A stretch of DNA of 64,000 bases from Plasmodium malariae (GCF_900090045.1 NC_041776.1:310001-374000), one strand, 5' to 3'. Numbered from the stretch's first letter, positions 1-14,546 are shown. Made by a program: numbers and translations. Notes: generated from the sequence alone by a model not told the origin.

Positions 1-348
1 ACTTCTTATTTTTTTTTTCCCGTTCTTATGCTTATTAAATATTAACCCTTTTTTTTTTTTTTTACTATATTTTAAAAAATATGTAACTAATGAATTTCCA
101 TTTTATTTAAAAAAAATATATTCGTTTGACATGTCCTCCAGGCGTAAACAATGTTTTGCCATTGTTAATGTTAAGCAAATTTGCATAAAATTATTCATAA
201 AATTAATCATAGAATTGGTAAAACCTTCGTAATAATTAGCGAAAATTAACGAATTGGTCAACATTTCAAAATTATTAAAAATTTATGGGAATTAAATAAA
301 AATTGCTAAATTACGCAAAATGAGGTAAATTTTTTTTTTCCCCATTCA

Positions 349-387
<39 letters not shown>

Positions 388-732
388 CTATAATATTAAT
401 GTAAATACTATTTATAATATTAAAGTAAATACTATTACTCTATTACTTATTAATGAGAAAAGAACAACACGTTCGATCAATCTTCACATATAAATAACAT
501 CAAATAACATCATAGTGGAACAATTATTATTTTTTCCAATTACGTTGCATGCGTCCAAATTTTTTTTTTTTTTTTCCGGAAAATTGTTTATTAAACATAG
601 AACGTTCCATCTTATACCACAACAACAAATTGTTTTTCCCCAAAAAAAAAAAAAAAAAAAAAAAAATCGAGGGGGTAAATAACTTCGCGGAAAGAGTTTT
701 ATATACTACATATTATAAACATATACGTAAAT

Positions 733-784
<52 letters not shown>

Positions 785-1511
785 TACGTGCCCACATAGA
801 TAATATTATATATACATATATGGCACGTTCTACGTATATATCATTGACAAAAAGGAGTTGTTTTTTTTTTTTTCCATTTTTATTTTTATTTTTTTTAACG
901 TTTTAATTAAGTCATTTTTTTTTTTTTTTTTTTAACATGTGCATGTAATAGTATTTGGGGTGTATTTAATTTAATTCTCTTTCTTCGGTTATAGCACGTC
1001 CGAGTTGGCACAGCTAAAAATGTATAAATGTATATAAATACATATGTATATACGAGTATGTATATTTAAGTACATATATATAAATATGTATATAAGTATA
1101 TATAAATATATAAATATGCATATAAGTATATATATATATATAAATATGTACATGTATATGGTGTATATATATATTTTACGGACGTGTATACTTTTTACCC
1201 CATTCGCTTAGGTTTTCGTTGTAGGTATAAATAAAATACAGGATATTATTGTTTGTATGTCATCAAAAGGTAATAAATATATACATGTATATATATTAGT
1301 ATATATACATAATATACATATATATACATAATATACATGTATATACATAATATACATATATATACATAATATACATATATATACATACATTCATACATGT
1401 TTATATATTATGGAAAATCATTTGCATAAAAGCTACGCGCTTATTATTTATTCCGCATAAAAAAATTGTTGGAGTAAGAATTGCAATGACCGTGTACATG
1501 CTAAATATAAT

Positions 1512-1543
<32 letters not shown>

Positions 1544-2510
1544 CATATATGATGTATAACAGTAAACATGTAGGATGTATAAATACACAAACTATTAGAA
1601 AAAAAAAAGCAAGTCATAGTAACCCCTTTCTTCCAAAATGAAAAAAAAAAAAAATTTCTCTTCACATTCCCCGTATCTACATACGTTAATAAGTATATAT
1701 ATATATATATATTTATATAAATATACATAGATATTTATATATTTACATTTTTATATATTTATTTTTTATATATTTATTTTTTATATATTTATTTTTTATA
1801 TATTTACTTCTTATATATTTACTTTTTATATATTTACTTCTTATATATTTACTTTTTATATATTTACTTCTTATATATTTACTTTTTATATATTTACTTT
1901 TTATATATTTATATTTTTATATTTTTATATATATATATATGTATATATTTATGTATGTATGTATGTATGTATTTATGTAAGTATGCATTTATGTAAGTAT
2001 GTATTTAAGTATGTATTTATGTATATTCGTTTATGTATAATATATCTACATATGCACTACTACATGCATAGTGCCTTATATTTTTTTAGTTTTTTCAAAT
2101 CTCACCACATGATAATAAAAAATATAAAAATTACTGGAAAAAAAGACTTCTATTTGTACATACTATTATAGTCATATATGCATATATATATATATATCAT
2201 ACGTAAACAATATATATAAAATATATATGTTTATTTATATATGCAGTTTTGATATTTTATATATATATGTATTATTCATTATATATATATATTATTTCCC
2301 TTTTCCTTTTCTTAAAAACTAGTACATCGAAATAAAAATAATATATGAATCAAAAAACATTGAGGTTCGTTAAATTTTTTTTTTTTTTTTATTTTAAATT
2401 TACAAAAATGGAATATAAGAATAAATTAACAAAAATAAAAAAAAACAAGCATTATTTATATATGTATATATAAAAATATAATTAAAAATAAATAAAATAT
2501 GCGTATAAAA

Positions 2511-2578
<68 letters not shown>

Positions 2579-4130
2579 TTTAAATAATTAAGTGTTCATA
2601 TATATATATAAGTATACGTAAATGTACGCTTAGGTATGTATATGTACGTTCATTTATGTATATATTCGTAAAAGTACATCAACGTTTTCATTCAACAGAA
2701 TGATCGTTTATGCATTACATCCTTTTAATTTCCTTATTTCTTCGAAGTGCGACAACATAAGATTAATACGCATTTCCTTGTAAGGATGGTCTTGTAAACC
2801 TAATTTGTTTTTATTTGTAACATAATTTGTTATTCATTAATATATATATATATATGTATATATACCTACGTATTTATGTATTACATTTTTACTTATTTAC
2901 ATATATATTTATTATATATTTATTATATATTTATTATATATTTATTATATATTTATTATATATTTATTATATATTTATTATACATTTATTATCCATTTAT
3001 TATTTATTTATTTGATTTTTTTTTTTTTTTTAATTTTAAATGCTTATTTTACATTTTCCGTGGACTCCACATTAGTATCATTGTAATCTATAAGTTTGTG
3101 TAGGAGCATATTTATGGATAGCTTGTATAGGAGCACGTGTATAACGTAACAGCCATATCGTAAATAAATAATTATGTAGTTATCTGCATAGTTACATATG
3201 AATAGATCCATTTATTAATACATTACATGTATGATATGTTATGCGCGTTATTAAATCGTTTTAGTAGCTTTGTATAATTATATATATATATATATTATTA
3301 TTTATTTATGCATCTTTCCCTATATCCACATATTCGTCTATCCTTCCGCGGCGTACATTCGTGTGTTACGCACCTATTATATATGTTATGCTTTTTTTAT
3401 TAATTTTCATTTTGAATAATTTTGCATTTGCTCTTCCGTAATTCTATTTGATAATTCATATTTTTAACTTTTAATTATTTTATCATTCATATTTAACTAT
3501 ACCTTTTAACGTTTCAAGTCCGTATATATTTAATACTTTAATTGTTAACAGATTTTGAATCTTTTTTTTTTTTTTTCTTTTTTTTCATTTTATCTGTTCA
3601 TCGAGTAGTGCATGTGAGCCTACGCGCGCGATTGTGTCTGTGCATATATGTAAGCAACGTTGTATATGTATATATATATGTACGCAACGTTGTATATGTA
3701 TATATGTATGTACGTATATGTATATATTTATATATATGCTTGTGTACCTGTGTTCATGTAAACGTATGTACGTGTTACTGTATGTAGTGAACGTATGACA
3801 TATACATGCGCACGCATATATATCCGTACATATATACCTGCATGCACATGTTTAGTGTATTTATGCATGTCTATAAACGTGTGGAGCACCCTCCCTCCTC
3901 ATTTGTATGTATAACTGTGAGCGCTATGCCTCGTTACGTATTTTTTGAAGAAACTTTTTTTTATAATTTTTCATATGACGACGTGTCTTAGTAATGTTTA
4001 ATGCTTAAAAGTGATGATAGCATAATTCCCTGTTTGTTTTTATTATATTTTTTTAATTTAATGTATATATATATTTGCACATGTATAGAGTGTATATTAT
4101 AGATATATATATATATATATATATACATGT

Positions 4131-4172
<42 letters not shown>

Positions 4173-4380
4173 TTTGTATATATATTATGTGTGTATATGT
4201 TACGCATAGGTATACATACACGCACAGACGTAGAACATAAATGCACATATATACATGCGCTTGTATATGTTGTGCACATATGCCATTTGTTTGTACGCAG
4301 GCAGTACATAATGCACGACTTGCATATATTTATGAGTAGTTTGAACTCTTTTTATATTTTTTTGAATAATAATTTTAAAG
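1..4380. other. Intergenic spacer upstream of NCR1
   Basis: No gene is recognisable on either strand. The stretch holds poly(T)/poly(A) runs (for example 359-382 and 643-666) and (TA)n arrays near 736-776, 2520-2570 and 4100-4170. A 15-bp AT repeat lies at about 1740-1920 and an 11-bp TTATTATATAT repeat at about 2905-2995. ORFs here are translations of these repeats. The last part before 4381 must contain the NCR1 5' UTR and promoter, but no specific motif can be called. Confidence 0.8.
1740..1925. repeat. 15-bp AT minisatellite
   Basis: Tandem copies of a unit close to TTTTTATATATTTAC, alternating with a TTCTTATATATTTAC variant, about a dozen copies. It is non-coding. Confidence 0.8.
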
Positions 4381-7300
4381 ATGGTTCTGGGAAATATTAT
4401 ATCAGGATTTAGGGAATTAAAGCAAAAGTCATTAGATAAGTTTGCAAACATTTTGTATAATTATGCAGGGTTTGTATATGATCGACCTTGTACAGTTATC
4501 CTTATTAGTTTGCTATGTTGTCTATCACTAAGTATGGGCATATATTATAGAGAACATGAAAAAGATATATATAAATTATATTCCATTTCGAATTCATACG
4601 CATATGAAGCAAATGAAATGATTAAAGATTTTTTTTATAAAAGTAGAAAAGCATTTATTTTAGTAGAATCAAATTGTAATTTACTACAACCACATATTTT
4701 AACAGAATTAAAAAAATTTGAAGATGGAACAAAAGAAATTAAAGTTGATCTAACAGAAGTTGTTGAGTGTAAGAAGGATTTATATAATACACCAAAGGAA
4801 CAAACGGATGTTGCTAAGGAAGTGCACGACATGTTATCAAAAAGAATAGACCCGAATACAAGTTTTGATTGGAAGCCAAATTTTAAAAAATTCAATTTTA
4901 GTTTCGCTTTGAACAAATTAATGGGTTTGAATAATAAAAATGCAAGTACATCTAAGGATGGCTTATCGAGAGGAAAAAAGGAAGGAAACGATAACGATGA
5001 GGATGATAGTAATGATAATGACAATGATGATGATAGTGAGGATGATGACAATGACGATGATGATAGTGACGATGATGGCAAAAACGATGTTGGCAAAAAC
5101 GATGATGGAAAAAACGATGATGGAAAAAACGATATCACAAATGGTAATGAGCATGGTAGCATAAATTCATCCATGTTAAAGGGAAAGAAAAAAAAAAAAA
5201 AAAAAAAAAAAAAGCGGATTATCAGAGAAAATAATAAAGCCCAGGGCAAAATTTTCGGATTATAAGGATGATACATTTTTTCCTCCATATTACATTCCTC
5301 CTATGCTTGTCAAAAGTGATCGATGTAAATTACAAAATGTATTTAGAGATAAAAACATTAACATAGATCTTCGAGATGCAAGTGATGCATTAAAAAAGCA
5401 AATAACATTTAGTTTAGAAGATATATGTGAGCAGAAATATAATGAATGTAATTTTAGCTCCCTTTTTTTATATTATGAAAATGGTAATGCAAAATTAGAT
5501 AGCCCTATAAAGGTTGATAACCTGGACTTTTATGTGAATAGAAAAACATTTAAGGAGATGATGTTTAGAGGTATACTAGGTAACATGGAATATACAGAAA
5601 CCCCATTTAGTTATACTATTACATCTGCTAATGCAATATTAACAGTTATTCCTTTGATTAATTCATATATATATGAACCATATGTACTGGCTTATGAAAA
5701 GAAACTAATTGATTATGTTAGGTTTTATAATATAGATCATGTAATTAAAGACGATGTGACAAATGATGGTAATGAACCGTATGTTCGTTTTCATGTTTTA
5801 ACAGAAAGAAGTTTAGAGGATGAAGTGGATAGGATATCAAAAATTGATAATTTAACTAGACTATTATTTTTAATTGGTGTTTTATTAATTTTTATGTATG
5901 CATTGTTTAATAATGTAACATCTGTTTTGTATAGAAGTAAACCGCTCTGTGCTGTTATGGGAATTTTTTGTGGTTTTTTAGGTTACCTTGCCGGTTCAGG
6001 TTTTTTATTTTTTTTAGGTGTTAAATCAGTTCCTCCAGCAGAAACGGTGCCATTTTTAGTAATAGGTGTAGGAGTTGATGATGTTTTTGTCATTTTGAAT
6101 TCGTATTCCTTACTATTTATGATAAATGATGATAAGAAAAGAATTCAGATGTGTTTAAAAGATAGTGCACTTGCCATAACAGTTACTACATTAACAAATA
6201 TTATTGCTTTTTTAATTAGTGCTGCTTCTCCTTTTTATTCAATATGTAGTTTTTCATTATTTACGGCTAGTTCTTTATTTTTTGGTTATCTCATGGTAAT
6301 AACTCTACTACTTAGTATTTTATGTATTGAAGCTAAATTGGAAAAAAAAAAAAAGAATATATTTTCAGGTACCTTCGATCTTTTGTGTTCATGTTTTAGA
6401 AAAAAAAAAAAAATTAATGATAGGGAAAAAAATTGTCTAGTTTTAGAAGTGCAAAATGATGAAGATTATACAAAAACGCCAGTAGAATATGAAAATATTT
6501 CTATTTATGAATGGATTCATAATTTATATTTGTTTGAAGAATCAATTAATAAAAAGAAGAAGAGCACATCTGTCTATATGTCCAATGATAAAAGCAGCAA
6601 GGGATATATGAACGATTGTGATACTCCGCGGGATGATAGACTTCAGTTGGAGCATATCTACAGAAATAACAGCCATGCCAAAAATGGAGCGGAAAAGAAA
6701 GTAGCTGGTAGCAGCGTGCCCCCCAGGGGTGTGGTTCCCGATCTGAATAATAACGATGATAAAAATGATAACGGTACTATTGATTATGCTACCAAACTTG
6801 AAGAAAACGAAAAAAGGCGAAAAAAGGGCAAAGACGTGATACAGCAGCAACATCAACGAGTTGATGTTATCCAGGAGAAAAACAAAATTGCCATAATTAA
6901 TGATATTTTTAAAGATAAACAAATAGAAGCTAGTTCGAAAGCGGTACAGAAGGAAGGAGCAGGTATGCAAGAAACCCCGAAACAAGCAAGCACAAAACAA
7001 GCAAGCGCAAAACAAGCTGCTGAGAAGGGCCTAGGAAATGATGACTACTTGTCAGTTAGCGAATCGCAGGGTATGTCTAATGAAAGCCCGACGCCCGTTC
7101 AGGGAAATAGTGCAGATAGTGAAAACAGAGTGGAAAAGAAAAAGGAGGATGGAAATAGCGGCAGTGGTAGTAGGGATAACAACTACGGAAGCAATAACAT
7201 GCTGCTTCTGAAGCACTACAACAACTCCACTGAGCTGGCAACGAAGGATACACTGCTTAATAATATGAACGAGACGGACAAGAAAAAAATTTATTTGTTA

Positions 7301-9391
7301 AGCTCACACGATAATGTGCTATTTTATAAATATATATATGAAGAGCCAAAGGGGAATATAGGAAAGTATTTCAGATCAGTAATTAAGAATTATTATGTTC
7401 CATTTTTATCATCACGATTAGGTAAAACTATAGTATACCTTTTATTTACTTGTATCTTGTTATTATCATTATATGGATGTACATTAATGAAAAAAGGAAT
7501 TAAGTATGATAAAGCTTTTCCAATTGATTCATATGTACGTTTTTTTACGGCGGCAAAAATGAAATACTTTCCAAATTATGGTGATCTGATAGAAGTATAT
7601 TATTTTGATAAAGATTTTATAAATAAATATAGAAATTTAAATAATCCAACGGAAGCTATTTCATCATCTATTTTATATACTGACAAAACAGATCGAGAAA
7701 TGATGAACAGTCCAAATTTAAATAAAAACATTAATTGGGAGTTAAAAGAAATTCAAGATGATTTACAAGATATGCATGAACAGTTAGAATCACAAGAATT
7801 TGTTTCTGGTATTGCTAATGGATTTAATTTATTTTTAAATAATAATAGTAAAAAATTAAATGCACAAGACAATGATAAATTTTATGAAGCCTTTGTAGAT
7901 TGGTTACAAAATGATTTCATAGGTAATTTATTTAAAAATGATTTTATATTTTTAAATAGAAAATTAGTAGCTTGGAGATTTCATTTCTTTCAAAAGAATG
8001 TAGATGACTCTGAAATATCGTCTAAATGGATGAAGGCTTGTAAAGAAATAACAAAACTACAGGATCATAATATTCAAATGTTATGCTTTCATATCAGCTC
8101 TATATTCAACGAAACTGATGAAGCTATTATTGAAGTCACAATAAAAAATTTAGGAATTACTATCATTACTATTTTAATTGTTACTGCTTACATTGTCAAG
8201 GGGTTTACTTCGTGTGTTATTATCGCTATGATTATTTTCCTCATCGACTTATGCATTTTTGGCTTCATGTGTTTGTGCGGAATAACTGTTAACATTATTT
8301 CCATGGTTATCTTGGTCCTCTCAGTCGGTAAGTTGACATATGTTAGCCGGTCAGCGGGTTATCAAGTTGGAACTTCGCTGCTCTATCGCTTCTATATCGC
8401 TTCTATATTGCTTCTACCCCCATTTTTCATCTCTCCGTGCGAATTTACGTATTCCCCATTTCATGTTCATACACCTGTTTATTGCTTCTACTCTTTCTAA
8501 TTTAACTCCTTATGACTCCTTTTCTGCTTCAGGTTTTTCCATCGATCACACGTCCCACATTGTCCAGGCGTTTACACACAGCATGGGGCGAACCAGAGAC
8601 GAAAAGTAAGTGCATTGACAACTTGAAAAAAAATTAAAACGTTGATATATGTGTGGCCATTCAACTGCAAGAGTGATATAGTGGCATATAAAATATACCT
8701 AAATAATATGTAAAAAGATGAAAGAAATCAAATGAGTGATATGTTCGGATCCCCTATTTATACATCGCGCCCATTAACACTTTTCTTTTTTTCTAATTTT
8801 TTTTTTTTTTTCTACAGGATGAAGGAGAGTTTGCATTTAATGATAGGTCCTGTCCTACACAGTGGGTTGTCCACGTGGTTTGTCATAAGTACCTTATTCT
8901 TTTCCAATAAAGATTTCACAGTCATATTCTTTCAAACTTTAACTTTGGTAAGTTATCAAAAAGGAGGTTTCCTACACACATGCGAATATGTATACATATA
9001 TACACATATACACACATATATACACACATATATACATACATATAACATTTGTGTATGTATGTGCATGTTATGCGAAATTTGTTTAATTGTGATTTAAGTA
9101 GATTTTTTTTTTTTTTTTTTTATACAATTCTTGGAGATCAAGCTTCACCGCTTATCGACTAGTGCATTCATTTGTTTTTATCTTCTAGCTTTTTAACTTA
9201 TTCATTTATAATGTGTTTTCTTTGTAATATGTAACATTTTGTTTGTAATATTATATGTACATATATATATATATATATATATTGTTGGTTTATTTTTTTT
9301 CTTTTCCCCCCCTTCGCAGGTTTTATTTTTCTCTATAACATTCTCCTCGATGTTATTGCCAGTACTTCTTTCGAGCTTTGGCCCCATGTGA
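4381..9391 (+). CDS. NCR1: Niemann-Pick C1-related protein NCR1 (frameshifted in this sequence)
   Basis: Polytopic membrane protein of the patched/NPC1/RND family. In malaria parasites NCR1 maintains plasma-membrane lipid (cholesterol) homeostasis. The gene starts at the ATG at 4381, with a hydrophobic segment at about residues 37-52. A sterol-sensing-type bundle includes GVGVDDVF at about 6066-6089. A long Asn/Lys/Glu-rich loop follows, then a second membrane bundle whose SVGFSIDHTSH motif is rebuilt across intron 1. Exons: 4381-8327, 8533-8605, 8818-8947, 9320-9391, all with GT-AG introns and matching phases. An acidic Asp/Asn repeat (about 4990-5150) runs into a 26-A tract (5188-5213), where the frame moves by one base. 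The other frame continues without a stop (SDYKDDTFFPPYY and onward). With one base removed the product is about 1,406 aa. Family assignment is firm; whether the frame break is real is not known. Confidence 0.93.
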
Positions 9392-10824
9392 TTATTTTAA
9401 ATTAAAAAAAAAAAAAAATATATATATTTATAATGTATATGTAAGTACATGTAATATGTTTACGTAAGTTTTGTATATATGTATATGTATGTACATGTAT
9501 GTATATATATGCATTTGCACATATACATCTCCATATGATTTTATTTAATTATTTATATATTCATTCATTTATATATATACCTATTTATATTTTTTCCTTT
9601 TAAATATTGATTATATGTGTTACTAATACCAGAATTAGTTAATATATTTTGATTTTAATTTCCGCCTTTTTAAATTCAATTTTTTAAATAATAAAGACAA
9701 TTTTTAATGTGTGTGTGTGTATGCATGGGTGGGTATATGTGTGCGCACACATTATACGCTTATGTGTATGTAATACCTTATATAATTAATTTACTTTACT
9801 CTTCTTTTTTTCTATGTTAAATATATAAGTTTGCGTGACTGCGTGCTTTTAGTTCACTATATATATATATATATATACATATATAATATTTTTATACCGA
9901 CGCATTTGCTGACAATATATTGACTCTCTTTTTTTTTTTTTTTTTCCATTGGTACATTTATTTATGCTTTATATATGTTTCTTATGTTCCTCATGATTTC
10001 TCAATATCCCAGTATGTTTCTTATCTTCTTATATTTCTCATATTTTCTCATGTTTCCAGTATGTTAATTATGTTTCTTATGCTTCTTAAGCTTCTTACGC
10101 TTCTTACGCTTCTTACGCTTCATATGCTTCCAATACTTCTTATGTTTTACTTATGACCTATTTTAATTCTTTCATTTATTACCATATGTTATGTATGTTA
10201 AAATTTATATTTACAGTTTATACACGTATGTGCAAAGAAAAAGAAAAATATATATGACAATATTTAAAAAATTTTTTTTTTCAAGTTTTATTTAGTGTTT
10301 ACTTGTATTTTAAAACATTTTTTTTTTTTTTTCCTAAAATTTCTACTCAAATTTTGGGAAAAAAAAAAAAACCTTTTAAATGGAATATAAATAAATAAAT
10401 ATGTATACATATTTGTATATATATAATATGTATATGTGTTGTATATATATACACAATGAGTATGAAAAAATGGCCGTAATAATCACATGAACGCGTGCAG
10501 GAGAAAATTCGCACACAAGGTTAGCTACTTCCGCCAACGAAGGGCTATAAGGTTACAATGTTTCCACGCACATTTGTGATAAAAAGTGGGCTTTATGAGA
10601 ACAGGCTAAGCACATATACATACATACAAACAAACACCCATACATGTATATTTATACAAACATGTATTATATACATATTTGTTGCAAACTTTGTGTGCAA
10701 TACTCAAATATTAAAGAAAAAAAGGAGGGAGGCGGAAAAGTCATGCATGATGAATTGCGCACTTCTTGAGGTATACCATATAATATACGCTTTTTCTACC
10801 TCTTTATTTATTCTATTTTTTTTT
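9392..10824. other. Intergenic spacer between NCR1 and the minus-strand gene
   Basis: This is a tail-to-tail spacer. It contains (TA)n, poly(T) at 9930-9945 and 10320-10332, and a short CTTCTTACG-type repeat around 10070-10135. A moderately GC-richer patch at 10490-10610 has no supported reading frame. Nothing else is seen. Confidence 0.7.
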
Positions 10825-11757
10825 TTAAACAAATTCAGCATGCTCATCTTCCCAAATAAAAACTTTAGGATCTCTTTTACAAAATGCTCGAACAGCTAAT
10901 GCCAAGTTGTCCTTGTCATCCATCATTCTTCCCTTACATCCTAATCTTATATTTTTGGGTATTCCTTGCTCATTCTGATAAATAATTTTTTTTGCTTCTT
11001 CGACAGTTACATCATCATTTAAGTAAAATTTTGTTCCGTTTTTCCATTTATTATTTTTTTGCATTAAATTGTTCTTGTAGTTCAAATATTTTGAATATAA
11101 CCAACTGCTTGAATCCTTTGTGCTGTTCGAATTCTTCGGGTATAACCTCTCATCATTTATATAAAAGAAATAGCCTAGTTTTGTATCTGCTCTGTACCTT
11201 GTTGACCATATTACTGCTGGAAAAATTATTAACATGACATATTTTATATGACTCTGTGCATAATAAAACGAATGATACAGTTTTTTTAAGCGATAGTTAA
11301 AATCACGAAAGAGGCTATTCCAAATATACCTCCTGTACATTTCGGACAAATGGGTAAAGGAAAAATGCGGTAAATAGTGGATTTTTTTTTCTTTTTGTAT
11401 ATGTGTGTGCGTATGTGTGTGTATGTGTGTGTATGTGTGTGTATGTGTTTGTATGTATGTGTATGTGTGTGTTTATGTATGTATATGTACGTATGTACAT
11501 GTGTAGCAAAATATATGCTTTCTGCACAACGTTTAAACGTGTTGCTGTAACGATTCTATTTATCACTACCCACAAGCGCACATACTATATATATATTCAT
11601 ATATACGTATATATATGTGTATATATTATATGTCTGTATATATACATATATACACAAGCAATTAAAACGTACATACAGATTATCGGTTGTTCTGCGTGTT
11701 GTTGTTTCTCACAAATTTAGATGAAATGCCTTTATATATATGTAGTCTAGTTGACAT
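10825..11757 (-). CDS. Conserved membrane protein with ubiquitin-fold-like C-terminus, probably three exons
   Basis: I do not recognise a named family. The main exon encodes a basic N-terminal part, one hydrophobic helix (YVMLIIFPAVIW), a polar linker, and a C-terminal 65 residues. The C-terminal pattern is TVEEAKKII, GIPKNIRL, GRMMDDKDNL, which resembles the order of helix and strands in a ubiquitin-like fold. The first ATG inside the main exon is at 11340. Two upstream exons fit by splice sites and phase: 11713-11757 (MSTRLHIYKGISSKF) and 11491-11555 (NRYSNTFKRCAESIYF...), joined to 10825-11332. That model gives 205 aa with introns of 157 and 158 bp. The basic, Ser-rich start could be an organelle presequence. 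The main exon is solid; the upstream exons are inferred. Confidence 0.6.
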
Positions 11758-13204
11758 TAAAAAAAAAAAATTGAACTCCCTCATCTATTAAATTTTTGCA
11801 TAAATACGATTACAATATGCACATTCTTTTGTTTTCAATATGGTAAAATTTTTATGCTAAAAGAACTTATATACGTTCGAAGCTGAATTATACATACTTC
11901 CTCGTTGAAGCTCAATGGGTTTATATTTAAGTGGAAAAAGATGACATTTGTCGTTTCTTCTTTTTTTTTAGTACTATCGTTACTGCTATATTTTTATTTT
12001 ATTTTTTTTTTTTTATTTTGAGGGGTTAATTATTTAAATTGCTTTATCAAGTTCCTCCTCCTTTAATATATCGCCTGTTATATTGAACATGTTTTAAAAA
12101 AAATTATTTTCCTATTATGCGAGAGAAAAGGAAAAAAAAATAAAAAAAAAAAACAAAAAAACGAAAAAATAAAAAATAAAATATAAAATAAAAAATTAAA
12201 AATATAAAATTAAAAATATAAAATAAAAAGGGCCCAAGGATATACTTTGTATTTCACATTTTTCCTATATTTTTTTTTTTTTTTTTTTTTAAGTGAGAAT
12301 TTTTAAATGCAAGTGAGTTATACACATTGACTGTATTTGCTGCATTGTGTAGCCATTAGGGATATATGTTTATGTACTTTTCTACTTTCATTTTATTTTG
12401 CCAACCTGTTAAGTCAACTAATTTGCACACAGTTCAAACTTTGCAGAAGTGATTTAATTTTTTTTACTTTTTTTACTTTTTTTAATTTTAGTTTTAATTT
12501 TACTTTGTATTTTTTGTTCCCTCTTTATGCAAATTTACTTTTTGCGAAAAAGAAAATTAAATGGCTTGAGCTTATAATACTCCACGACAAGTACCTATAA
12601 CAACGCATTGTTTGTGTATAGAGACTGCTCAAAAAATGGTGTATGCTTTTGCTTTTTGGCTTAGTAGCCTTCTAGCTTAGTTCTCTTTTATTCAATTTTT
12701 TTTTTTTTTTTTTCGTGGGCATTCCTTTATATATAGTACTATCACATGACGTAATTTTAAAAATGTTACAACTTTTAATTTGCAAAAAAAATAAAATAAA
12801 ACAAAATAAAATAAAATAAAAGCGAAGGTAACAACTAAGTAAAAAATGAAATAGATCCTTACCACCCTCAAAATATAAGGCATGAACAGCAAATTTGTAT
12901 GCACATTATTCATGTACATTAGTATTGTATGCATAAACATGTAAATATAAATGTACGTGGAAATCTGTATATACGCATATGCATACATTGCAAAGTAACA
13001 AAGGAGCGATGGGCAATCCCGCGCTTAATTCATTTTTCAAAGGAATGAAAATCGAAGGGGCATACTGAGAAAGGCACCTACATAAGCGTTGTATCTTCCA
13101 TCCGTCTCAGATTAATATACGCTTCGCACGTTTGCTAAATTTATGTAAATGCATAAATGCATAAATGAATAAATAAATAAATAAATAAATAAATAAAATA
13201 AATA

Positions 13205-13264
<60 letters not shown>

Positions 13265-13781
13265 TGACTGTTCAGCAAATTATATTTCCTACGAGTTGTC
13301 ATATGAGAGTATTCCCCTGCGGAGGTGAGTGCATTGTGTGTAAGTACTTCCTACACGCAAGTTAGATGGGCTTCATACAATAATAATAAAAAAAAAAAAA
13401 AAAAAAAATGGTTTAAGTATTATACCAAACGATTATATTTTCATTCATTCTAATTTTATCTTTTCTAAGTGATTTTAATTTTTTCGTGTTTTCTTTTTTG
13501 TACCCTATTTATTTTATTTTTTTAACTTTTTGAGATAATTTTATTATGAACCGTTAAGGTGTATCCGTTGCGATACAAATTACAAAATTATGAATAACAA
13601 ATGTTTCGTCTTGTTTAACAAAGAAACATAATAAAACGAAATGTAATTTTCGTTTTGCATTAACAATGGCAAAATGAACACATAAATGTAGACTATCTTA
13701 ATTATGAGCAAGGGGAATAAGTTCTCCGTTTTTTGAAGACATAATAAAGAACAAATTTTCTTTTCTTTTTTTGCCAAATTT
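11758..13781. other. Spacer with A/T tracts and scattered coding-like fragments
   Basis: The stretch is dominated by A-rich repeats (12121-12235), poly(T) (12270-12291), AAATA repeats (13165-13200) and a (TA)n array (13205-13262). On the minus strand several short segments read like exons, some beside good splice sites. They lie near 13000-13070 (the ORF reads YAPSIFIPLKNELSAG), 13270-13320, 12855-12920, 12610-12650, and 12043-12081 (GDILKEEELDKAI then stop). I could not join them into one consistent model, so they are described as a finding only. Confidence 0.5.
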
Positions 13782-14503
13782 TCAAATAAGAAAGAAGTCA
13801 GAAGTTAGGAGGACGTGGTCAGAAGGGAAGTTCAAGTTCGGTAGGGTTTTAACTTGGCTGGAAAAAAAATAAAATAAAATAAAATAAATTAAAAGAATAA
13901 AATAAATTAAGTTAAAAAAATAAAATAAATTAAAAGAATAAAATAAAATAATAAAAAAATAAATTAAAAAAATTAAAAATTAAAAAAATAAAAAAGATTA
14001 AAATAAAAATAACAACAAATACAAAAACAAAAACAAAAGCAAAATTAACGTAAAATAAAATAAAATTAGATCACATTATATTAGATAAAGAACACTAGCT
14101 CCTGGCATAATACAAAAGATGGATAAAGTAAGAAAAAAAAAAAAAAGGACAAACATATAGATAATAAAATGGCTAACACCACTCCAATTTATAGTTGACC
14201 AAATTTTAAGTCAGACATATTAAAACAAAATTACACACTAACAAGGTGTTTCTATTTTATTTTATTTTATTTCTTTTCTTTTTTTTTTTTCTTTTGATTA
14301 CTGCAAGTTCTGCGGAATTGTTTTTGCAGATATGGGAATAAGGTCTTTGTAAAAAATAAAATCAATGCATCCACAGAAATTGGAAGTTTTGTTTGTGAAC
14401 AAGGGCTCCTTTCCATTTATCTATGAAGTTGATTGAAAGGATGTACATAATATGCATAGAGGTACAAACGTGTGCGAATAAGTACACAAATATACGTGCA
14501 TGA

Positions 14504-14546
<43 letters not shown>

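Noticed and set aside
9001..9097. Additional NCR1 exon between exons 3 and 4
   Set aside because: The open reading after 8947 runs into a TATATACACA microsatellite. Exon 3 joins exon 4 (9320) directly in phase.
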